64,000 bases of DNA from Panopea generosa (lineage: Eukaryota > Mollusca > Bivalvia > Adapedonta > Hiatellidae): the NCBI GenBank assembly GCA_029582155.1, contig CM055897.1:19872857-19936856 (forward strand), written 5' to 3'. This document shows positions 55,088 to 64,000 of the stretch, in pieces. The notes below the pieces were generated by a model, which did no database searches, was not told where the DNA came from, and saw only the letters and a list, made by a program, of their open reading frames with translations. Position numbers and translations under genes: made by a program. Positions within the stretch are counted from its first letter, which is position 1. Each line of letters begins with the position of its first letter.

Positions 55088-55520
55088 AATGAATGAATGA
55101 ATAGGGTTTTACAGTGTACCAACACATTATAGGTTATTCGACGCCAACAGGAAGGAAGATTCCAGGTTCACTCTACATGTACAAAAACAACAAATTAACG
55201 TAGAGATTTTAAAAAAAAATACACCAACAAATGAATATACAGAATGAACCTAGAACCTTGATACCTGCAGAACTGCAGAGTTTCAGCAAATTCTATCATA
55301 TTACTCAAATTATTGCTTCTTACATGTATGAGCCACAGTGGTCCTATTCTTGCCATCACTCATATGGCTCCCTGAAACCACACAGAGGTTTATAATTTAA
55401 CCACAATAGTGAACATGACAAAAAATGATAAAATGAACACGACACCCATTCGGAGGATTCCTACCCCTCTGCAGAGATCACCAGTGATTCTATTCTTAGC
55501 CGGAACCAGACGGGCAGTAA
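55088..55520 (+). repeat. Interspersed repeat R1, copy 2
   Basis: Same blocks in the same order as 45490-45925, with small differences. It is followed by about 350 unassigned bases. Confidence 0.8.
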
Positions 55521-55872
55521 ACATCTTGAATTTCAGATAATAAAAAAATCTAGTGGATAGTCTCATATGCATGAGAAACACACATGTGAATCAATAGCCT
55601 AGTCTTTTCAGAGAAAGTGCTTCTGTTGGACAATGACAAATAAAGAAAGACAGAAAACACATCATTGTTTATAGCCCTTCTGGCCTATAGCCAGTAGTTC
55701 TAAAAACAAAACAGTAGAAAGCGGTTGATCATTTTCTTTCTGTCCTAAACATCTGTATTATAACGACACACATTTTGTGCAATCAACCGATACTTTATTC
55801 AGACAGTGTCAAAATTGTTTATGTTTATCAGAGTGTCTAATGTTTATGCAACATAATGTCTAGGGTTTTGTT

Positions 55873-56585
55873 TGCAGCTCAACTATCAATTCGGGGCCAT
55901 AACCCGGCCAGTCTCCACGATTGTTGATCGTCTCACACCACTATTACATTTCCCATAGGGCTCCATTGTAACATTAATGTCCAACACAGAGTGAAAAATT
56001 AAATTCTGCAGCATGTGTCTGGGCTCGAATTCTTCACTGGTTCAAGATATGTAATTATAAAGAAAAAAAGTATACCTTGACCAGGTTTTTTTTTTTTAAT
56101 TCAATGCTTTTGTGAGACCTATCAATTTCCACAGTAATATGTCAACTATTCACCCTAGATGCGGTTCGAACTGACAATTCTGAAATGACACAGAATTGTC
56201 CAGAAAGCTGGTATCAGCATCAAATTTTCACTGGTGATTTCTAAAATACTGACCATTTAACTCATGCTAGCTAAAAAACAAAACATTGCACAACAAAGCA
56301 CTGATAAAAGAAGAAAAAGAGAACTAAAGTTTTATTTCTACCTCCTTCATCTGTAGGTCCGGAGTACTCAAGGGAGATAATAGTGGTGCGAGTCCTGATA
56401 TATGATTTTGAGTTTCACTGCTACTCGTCTCTCACTACTTGTTCAAGTAAGAAAGTTAGCAGTTACTTGCAGAGATAGGCTTGCTCTAGTTCTGGTTAAT
56501 TTTCCAGGATCCCAAGGGAGTTGTTAAGTAAACTGATCATCTTTTAACCCCAAATGCATATTAATGATGCTAAATACTCATGAAA
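55873..56585 (+). repeat. SINE family A copy split by a transposon
   Basis: The left part 55873-55928 has the 'caactatcaattc' and 'cagtctccacgattgttgat' blocks. The right part 56396-56585 resumes with 'gatatatgattttgag', 'cgtctctcactacttgttca' and the tail 'gatgctaaatactca'. Removing the 467-bp insert and one TGAT restores the family order seen in intact copies. Confidence 0.85.
55929..56395. mobile_element. Solo TIR transposon of the 10097 array family
   Basis: 467 bp, starting 'cgtctcacaccactattac' and ending 'ataatagtggtgcgagtcc', flanked by TGAT (55925-55928 and 56396-56399). It is collinear with the M modules of the 7.9-kb array. This copy defines the true ends of the element and shows it can move alone. 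It is non-coding and so must be mobilised in trans. Confidence 0.9.
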
Positions 56586-56979
56586 CAGTGTTAAAAATTA
56601 AAGTATTTACTGCATATGGAAAGACTAAATCTTAAAAGACACATATAAAATTATTTTTTTGTATGAAAATGGGGTGGCAGTTTATTACACGGGGGAGTGT
56701 TTATTTGGGGAAATATGGCATTCCTTTTCTCAAATAGACTTGATGATTGCAAATATTCTTTATATTTTAACTGAAGAATACAAAAAGGCTCATTATAGAA
56801 AGGAAAACAAGGAACACATCTTTTTCACAAATTTAATTGTCAAAAATGTCCAATCTATCAACATTTTTTTATCTGTTGTTTTAACTATTTTTGATAAGGT
56901 GATTATTTATATAGTTCTCTTAAGTCTTTATTTAATTAAATGTAGTATTCCATACATTCTATACACACAAAAGCAATTA
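56586..56979. other. Intergenic, nothing recognised
   Basis: The open frame from 56659 runs into the next MITE and has a composition typical of AT-rich non-coding DNA. Confidence 0.5.
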
Positions 56980-57137
56980 CAGTCAAACCTGTATAAGTGG
57001 TCACCTCTATTATACAACCACTTCTCTTTATCAGTAACAATTGTTATTTCCCATATATATGCTTTTAAGCAACTACCTGTCTTAAAAGGTCACTTTTGCT
57101 CATCCCAGCAACTGACTGCTTAAGACAGGTTTGACTG
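56980..57137. mobile_element. Short TIR element (CAGTCAAACCTGT), copy 4
   Basis: 'cagtcaaacctgtataagtg' and 'cttaagacaggtttgactg' are its ends. TA is present on the left only. Confidence 0.8.
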
Positions 57138-57217
57138 TGAAATTTAAAATAATAAGGTACTGCCTCCAGTACAAATTCACAAGTAAAACATAGAATAAAA
57201 ATACTGAAATTCATTCA

Positions 57218-57223
57218 TTTATT
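57218..57223 (-). other. Candidate poly(A) signal for MRPL49
   Basis: AATAAA on the minus strand about 280 bases beyond the MRPL49 stop. Confidence 0.35.
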
Positions 57224-57499
57224 TAGTTTCTATTGTCAGATCACAAACTCAGAATTAATAGAACCAGTTTCATTCCATTTGGCAAGTAAGATAATATAAT
57301 AGCGATCATATATTGATATTTGTAATTGATCACAGTGCATCCTTGTAACCGACATAACTGAAAGTCTTCAAACTGACAATAAATCAATTATTTCACATTT
57401 ATGCAAGCGAAGAACACCATTCAAAATACCAGGTATTACTTTTTATCTTTAAACATGTATCGGTTTTATATATAATATATAAATTAGTTAAATCAAATT

Positions 57500-60400
57500 T
57501 TAAAATCCCTTTTCTAATAAGAATTTAGATAACAGTTCAACATGATTGCCCTTGACACGAATAAACCGACCAACTTCATGAACCTGAGTGTCCGTCTTCT
57601 CACAATTGTGGTTTTTTAAATACTGCATCATATCGTCATGACATTTCTGAAAATATAAACAAAACATAAGGAACATTGGTAGAAAATATAATACATTTTT
57701 ACTTTATTAATCACAAATAGAGCAGTTAAAGGGAGTATATCAGGAAAAAACGCTATAAATGTATAAAAAAATTAAAATTATTTTTAAAATGGATAAAACC
57801 GATCTGATTATCATAAATAAAGACAATCCCATGATTTGGTATGTCAAACCCACCAAAACATGACAAAATCATTATTTAAATTTGATAGGTAAGCTTGAAA
57901 CGAAATCCCCATGCTATAAATAGAAAACACTTAAATACTGTTTGACGACCTCTGTGTCGTCATTCAGACTTTTTCTAAGATGCAACATTGTTTATTATGT
58001 GTAAACTATTAAAACAGATCAAATTAAAATCAAATTAAATCACGTGACCCATTTAACACATCACAAAATATGTTGCAATTTTAAGCAGGAAATCTATTTT
58101 AGTCTAACTTAGGCGTGTAACCCTTGTTAGGAAATCCCTTTTCAATATATTATTTTGCCATGTTTAAATAGATATTGTTATGGCAATACAGGGTAAGTGA
58201 GTATATATAGGCATGATATATTGGGAATAAAATGTTGATAGTCAATTTTAAATTTTTGAAAAATCCTGATAAATTCCCTTTATATTTAAGGGTAAAATTA
58301 TTTCATGAAACAATAATGGTATAAGCATCCAATTTACTGAAGTTATAATGGACAGTCCCCAAGATGAGAGAACTATATGGTTGAAGTACCTGAACATAAC
58401 AGTTATCAAGTAGATTCCTATGTTTCATTATCATTTTTAGAAAATCCTAAGATACATTAGGCTACCTGAAGGGCTCGAGTGACAAGCTTAACAATTCAGT
58501 ACTATTAGTAATGCCAATGTTTAAACATGTGACCCCTGTAATTGGAGTCTAGTAATCTGGGATAATCTTTTTTGCCTTTAAAGTCCTCTCATCAATGTAG
58601 GACTACCCAGTTTTGTGTTCCAATATAACAAAAGCAAGACAACTTTTACCAAGAAAAATACAGCAAAGTTAACTTTCAACCTCATAAAACCAACAACACT
58701 GTAAAGATTATGAGGGAATATTATTTTCTCAGTATATACAAAATTGGTAAATACTTAAACATGTATACAAAACATAAAAATATAATTTCAACATGTATTC
58801 AACTTATAAGATAATACTTAATGACACACACAGATAATCCTTCAGCCTAACCCCAACAATTAAAGGGAAACAACTGTGTCAGATTAAAACCTCTGATTCT
58901 GCATGTCACCTTGATGTGATGGGTAAATGTACCAAGTTATTTTGAGCAAGGGTGGGTAGTGTAATAAATAGAATAATGAATATAGAGCGTTGGCCGCTCA
59001 TTCCAGAGGTTGCAGATTCCATCAGCAGCTCGACCAGATGCCTCATAAAACAACACTCTAAATTCATTATTCTATTTATTACACTACCCACCTTTGCTCA
59101 AAATAACTTTGTACATTTACCCATCACATCAAGGTGACATGCAGAATCAAACATATGTGTCTTCAAGGTCACATCTGGTGAAATTCTACAAATTCTAACT
59201 TACAGTTTTATTTTGATATTGATGATCACCTGAAACTCTAGGTTGATATAAATATTGTTGTGTCACTTTCAACAATTTATTAGTTATACAGCAATGAGGT
59301 CTACTTGAGGCAGTATTCTGAGCACTGCCACACTAGAGTATCATGCCACAGGCACATGGTACGATATCTCACCCAGTCACATTATACTGACACTGGGCTG
59401 ACCAGACCTAGAGCTATCTTCTAAATGCTGAGCACCAAGCAAGGAAGCTTCTTGTAGCATTTTCTTAGTCTTTGATATGACCCAACCAGGAAGTACACTA
59501 ACGACCCTCCGAATGCGAGGCTGACACTCTACCACTTGACCACTGCTGCTGTTTGATATAAATGCAACTCATTTTGAAAAAAATAAAAAATGATCATACC
59601 CATATATCACCATTGATGTGTCTGACTTTGGTTGCTATTCTACCTGAAAAGAATTTCTCCAGATACAAAGGGAACATGTGGTTTCTTGTTCGACTGACGC
59701 TGTAGTCCGATGGTTGTATGGAGGCTGTGAAAAAAATAGGAACAGCGTGAATAAATAAAATAAACTGTGGTATGAACAAATGCATTACATTCTCTGTAGA
59801 TAATATGATTATCTCTCTTTAAGGGAATGGTTCTTTCCTTAGCAAACCAAATTGAGTTCCTTGTCATAGATCTTGCATATGAGCATCTGGTTAGGTCATC
59901 CTAAAAAAATTGTTTGTTTACCATTTCCGACATCTACCATTTTGGGGTGGGTAGATATGTAGGTAAATATTTTATTCTTCTTTTTATAATCAATTAGAAA
60001 ATATTTTGAAGGGCACGTAATGATCAAGAATATTATGTAATATCAAGTGAACAACAAAAATGTTTTCTGGCCAGTGGGATTGTTATGGGTAGGCCGGAAG
60101 CAGCAAATAAAACATATTTTAATTTAGGCCTTATGCCTGCCATGTTTATATAGGTTCTCTTTATAGCTTTTATGTGTTTGTAATGCAAACACATACACCT
60201 TACAATCATAGCAGATGCTTAAATAAGTTTGCATCATTCTGAACAATGAAGGAGTCAAACCGCATCTTCTAAAATCCTATATTTACCCCATACCGTCCAT
60301 CTCTCTCCAAATTCACACTCCACAATCACAACAACAAACAAGAAATGTCACTGGTAAGTGTTGCATGCCCCCCAAATGTTCGTTGAAAAATAACAATATA

Positions 60401-62012
60401 ATTATGTTATAATAGGTAGCGATGTATCCATGAATATAAAGAGTAATGGACTGATGTTTCAGACTTGACATGCAATTTCATGTTTTTTACATTAAAGCAT
60501 GACCTTGACCTTTGTGTAACCTTGACATTGACATCTGATGTAATGGTTTGGGTATTTCAACAGTTAAATGCTGCTGAAACATCATCATGACATGCTGATC
60601 ACTTGTGTCAAGCTATTTTAAAATCCCTAAATGTAAGACAAAGTTGCAGATCAATTGTTGGTAAATTGAGCAAAGTGTTTTTGAAATCCATCCATGTATG
60701 ATAAAGTTAAAGGACGGACTTGAAATCTAAAACAGATTCAAAGTGTTGTCATACATACTAAAAGTATGACCTTGACCTTTGAGGTATGGGTCTAGGTCTT
60801 ACTTATGACATGTCGTCATGTCATCTTGATAAATTGAGCCAAATTAAAGGCAAAGGCAAAGTCACAGACCAGACACACAATTTCAAACAAATTGAAAGTG
60901 TGACCTTGATCTTTGAGGAAAGGTTGTGGATTTTTTACATGCGACACTTAATTATGTCATGTTGATCAACTGAGCCAAGTGTTTTTTAAAATTTATCCAT
61001 AGATGACAGACCAGACAAGAAATGTCAAAATGACTGAAAGTGTTGTCAAACAAAGTTAAATTGTTACCTTGACCTTTGAAGTGGGAGTTTGGGTATTAAG
61101 TGCAACATGTCATCATGTTATGTTGATCATTAATAACAAGTATTTATAAAAATCCATCAATGCAAGACAAAGTTGCAGGCCGGACACAAAATCTCACACA
61201 GCCTCAGTGTTGTCAAACTCAAATTGTGACCTTGACCTTTGAGGTATGGGTGTGGGTCTTACTTGTGACAAGTCGTCATGTTATGTTGATCAATTGTAGC
61301 AATATCATTAAAATCCATCTATGCATGACAAAGTTTCAGGCCAGACACAAAATCTCACAGACTCAAAGTGTTGTTAAACAAACTCAAATTGTGACCTTGA
61401 CCTTTGAGGTACAGGTGTGGGTCTTACTCTCGACATGTCATCATGTTATGTTGATCATTTGTAGTAAGGATTTATAAAATCCATCTATGCATAACAAAGT
61501 TACAGGCCGGACACTAAATCTCACACAAACTCAAAGTGTATTCAAACAAACTCAAATCGTGACCTTGACCTTTGAGGTACGGATGTGGGTCTTACTCGTG
61601 ACATGTCGTCATGTTATGTTGATCATTTGTACCAAGTATCAACAAAATCCAGCTATGCATGACAAAGATACAGGCCAGAAATGAAATACCGGATGGAAGG
61701 ACGGATGGATGGACTGACAGACGCTGCGATTACTATATGACGACCCAAAAAATTTTTTTGGGGGGGGGGGCATATATATATAAACAAGTATTTAATATTA
61801 CTGTTAGGAGGTATCCAGCCTGAAGGCGTTGGATATTGTTCATATTCTGGTGGAGGAGGGACTGTCTTTGCTGGTATCAAGCGTTCTACATATTTGAAAT
61901 CATCTGCTGATACCTCTACCTCAGGGTACTTCGCTTCAAGAGATTGTGCCGCATGTTGTTCTGGAAAGTAAGGCACTGTATTGTTGTTGTACACAAATTT
62001 GCTGCACAGTCT
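57500..62012 (-). CDS. MRPL49: Mitochondrial large-subunit ribosomal protein mL49, 5' end not seen
   Basis: Component of the mitochondrial 39S ribosomal subunit (IMG2/L49 family). Exons on the minus strand: 62012-61802, 59724-59600, 57646-57500, GT-AG with consistent phases, giving about 160 aa of the mature region. Family marks in order: YVERLIPAK, the highly conserved YPTPSGWIPP, RTRNHMFPLYLEK, KVRHINGDIW, and the C-terminal VGRFIRVKG ... LLEKGF. The first exon seen starts in phase 0 with RLCSKF, so an upstream exon with the start codon and transit peptide is needed. A tentative piece is at 63926-64000. The introns hold an inverted repeat, a SINE and a 1.4-kb tandem repeat. Confidence 0.93.
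58894..59149. repeat. Large inverted repeat, ~98-bp arms
   Basis: Left arm 58894-58992 starts 'tgattctgcatgtcacc'; right arm 59051-59149 ends with its complement 'ggtgacatgcagaatca'. The arms are nearly identical over their whole length and the loop is about 58 bases with a T-arm-like 'gaggttgcagattcca'. It is in an MRPL49 intron. A related 'ttctgcacatcaccttgatg' occurs near 37600, so the arm sequence is repetitive. This is a foldback-type element or MITE. Confidence 0.85.
59281..59555 (-). repeat. SINE family C, full-length
   Basis: Minus-strand copy with head ('gcagcagtggtcaagtggta') and the longest body of the family ('gatatctcacccagtcac', 'cagtattctgagcactgcc'). Confidence 0.8.
60330..61770. 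repeat. Tandem/interspersed repeat with TGACCTTGACCTTTGA cores
   Basis: Seven diverged units of about 130-170 bp. Each carries TGACCTTGACCTTTGA or a close variant (near 60500, 60767, 60901, 61065, 61227, 61391, 61560), then 'catcatgttatgttgatca', 'aaatccatctatgcatgaca' and 'gttacaggcc'. It ends in 'ggacggatggatggactgac' and a G run. It lies in the MRPL49 intron directly upstream (gene sense) of nothing but repeats; frames through it are not coding. Confidence 0.85.
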
Positions 62013-62286
62013 CTGAAAATAATGAGTGTTTGGTTAATTTGTTTTCAGTTAAGGAAGTCTAATTGTTTATTATTATGAAAATCAAGAAAATTAGGTTTAA
62101 AAAAACCTAACTTGTTGTTTCACTGAAATGCAGAAAGAGTAACCAGTTTATGAATCAGTAATTCAGTATATATATATGGAGATAATTATTTGTGAATAAC
62201 CAAGACATAAATGTACAGACCAGACTACAGCGAGTGCGCCTTACTACAATGCAAAGCATAGATACAATATCAAGGCCTCTGCCAAA

Positions 62287-62288
<2 letters not shown>

Positions 62289-62319
<31 letters not shown>
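62289..62319. repeat. (AT)n microsatellite
   Basis: About 15 AT units in MRPL49 intron sequence. The surrounding 62013-63585 shows nothing else recognised. Confidence 0.9.
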
Positions 62320-62322
<3 letters not shown>

Positions 62323-63585
62323 GTGTAGTATTGTGTAGTACTATTATGCTTTTGGATCATCATCCCATAACTTAATAATGGGAAAACAAAATGAGATATA
62401 CAAAGATTCTTAACATTTTCCTCATTACATTTTCCTTACAGACTTTAAATTAGTCAAGTATTACTTAAATAAAAAAATATTTCTTTCTCAACTAGTAATT
62501 TCTGAACTCTTATCTATGAAAGCAATGACTTATATAGAAGAATAGGAAACTTGCATCTATCTATCAAATGTTGATAAAATAGCATGCAAAGAATTAATAA
62601 TTTGGCAAATTAATCATTCCCAAATTTCACAGGCAACTGGTTTCTTTTCCATCAAATGTTTGGTGTATGTAACCCTAGATGTTTTATAATGCTTTAAATA
62701 TGCAGAATGATCTTGAATTTTTAGTATTGCAGTTAGAATATACACATTTTGTAATCATAAGTACTTAAACAATTGTAAACACAATTTGCTGGGAATGGTC
62801 TTATTTTGTAGAGATTTCCATTGAACAAAGAAAGAATTTTGATATTTATTTCTGACATGGAAGTTAGGATATTTAAAAAATGAGATTTCACAAGATTTTG
62901 CATGAGTACACAAGCGTTCATAACATCTCAATCAGTTTCTTTTCCTTCTCTAAATAAATCCTTGAAAAAAGTGATGCCCTTTTATCATTACCAGATGACA
63001 AGCTTAATTTAATGCTCACTGATTTGTAGGTGTTGAATACTGGTACTGTATTAAATGCAAATTGAAATAAAACATCTTTGTAAACCATACCTTAGTTTAA
63101 AAAAGTTTGAATTTACTCGACACTGTAATATGAACACAAGTGTTTTTGGAATATAATAGTCTTAAATGAAAGTGTTCCTCAAGTTTAAACTCAACAAGAA
63201 ACTGAGCAAAATCTAAGTGAGGGGATGTTTAACCAGATCACTGTTGACAAACTTTCTGAAAGTTCTACATGCTCATTTAAGACATTCTTCTCCAGGATGA
63301 GTTTTATTTATGTATTCTTTCTCATTTTTTTTTTGACTGGAAAATATTGACCAGATATACTTTTCTTCAATGGAAACACGGTTAAAAATTTCATTTGAGG
63401 TTGAAACGGAAAGTAGATATAATGATTGTAAATATTCGCCATTAGTGAATGCAGCTCAAGGTCATGGCAACAGATCCTGGGATGTTTGTTTAAACAACCA
63501 CAGCATGCCTAATATATAAAAAAGTAACTATTTACTGAATATCATGACAACAATAAATCGCTTCGTCTTCTTCCAATAAAGTACA

Positions 63586-63714
63586 GGCCCGGTTTCACGA
63601 AAACACTTAAGTTTACTTAAACTCAATAGTGTGCTCAAATTCATACTTGAATTGAACACGCTATTTAAGTTTAAGCAAAATAATGGACTTAAGTATTTTT
63701 GTGAAACTTGGCCC
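63586..63714. mobile_element. Hairpin MITE with GGCCCGGTTTCAC ends
   Basis: Left 'ggcccggtttcacgaaaaca' pairs with right 'tttttgtgaaacttggccc', and pairing continues inward through 'cttaagt', making a near-complete hairpin of 129 bp. The target duplication is not clear. Confidence 0.8.
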
Positions 63715-63925
63715 AGAGTCCTCTCTGTGACAGTACAAAAATGATGTACAAACAAAAATTTGCTTGCATAAAATCATATATATTATACTGAGATTATTTA
63801 TTATATTATCATTAACATTTATTTCAGGAGTAGCTTATACCAGTACTTGACATCTCCCGAGCTGGTAAAGCTAGAACCGTTTCTGCATGCTAACAGTACG
63901 AGAAATTATTCGGAGAGTTATTTAC

Positions 63926-64000
63926 TTGCACACCGTGTCTAATGTCAATTTGACAATTATGCAATTTATACAGTAATATTCTGGACAAATACTTATCTTC
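63926..64000 (-). CDS. Tentative upstream exon of MRPL49
   Basis: On the minus strand a frame runs in from the window edge and ends in CAA before GTAAAT, giving LSRILLYKLHN...HGVQ. This joins the next exon in phase 0 and is basic and hydrophobic, as transit peptides are. There is no ATG within the window, and the 5' splice site is only moderate. It may be chance. Confidence 0.3.

Noticed and set aside
56659-57123. 154-aa frame
   Set aside because: It runs into a MITE and has the composition of AT-rich non-coding DNA, with no domain.

Overview
The window looks like nuclear DNA of an animal, most likely a bivalve or other mollusc. It is AT-rich, its genes are split by many GT-AG introns, and it is crowded with tRNA-headed SINEs, small inverted-repeat transposons (MITEs) and minisatellites. 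The mollusc assignment is an inference from the repeat style and protein flavour, not a database match.

Five protein genes can be reconstructed, with intron phases that agree at every junction. (1) A divergent cytochrome P450 lies at 1247-9695 (minus, 7 exons, 453 aa). (2) An intronless class I SAM-dependent methyltransferase of bacterial flavour lies at 20344-21552 (plus, 402 aa). (3) A complete flavin-containing monooxygenase lies at 26895-31922 (minus, 5 coding exons, 544 aa). (4) A complete CYP4-family P450 lies at 36856-53498 (minus, 12 exons, 494 aa). (5) The mitochondrial ribosomal protein MRPL49/mL49 lies at 57500-62012 (minus, three exons seen, 5' end missing or only tentatively seen at the right edge). 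Three haem or flavin oxygenases and a methyltransferase within about 52 kb suggest a small-molecule oxidation neighbourhood. The MRPL49 gene beside them is housekeeping.

Between the first P450 and the methyltransferase is a 7.9-kb block (10097-17985). Its two ends are the ends of a short inverted-repeat transposon, and its interior is that transposon alternating with a 1.2-1.37-kb spacer; one 1841-bp unit is repeated almost exactly. A solo 467-bp copy of the same transposon sits inside a SINE at 55929-56395 and shows its ends and a TGAT target duplication.

The most unusual pattern is in the CYP4 gene. At least three minisatellites are built from the edges of its own exons. They are the 3' splice site plus start of exon 9 (about 21 extra copies), the end of exon 11 plus its 5' splice site (7 extra copies, each carrying part of the haem-loop coding sequence), and the last codons plus stop of exon 12 (5 extra copies downstream). 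A fourth, weaker array surrounds the 3' splice site of exon 7. The transcript would therefore be full of decoy splice sites.

The remainder is SINEs of at least four families, MITEs of several families (including two piggyBac-like copies, one with an unusual TTAG target duplication), microsatellites, large inverted repeats and intergenic DNA with no recognisable gene. No tRNA, rRNA, CRISPR array or retrovirus-like element was recognised.
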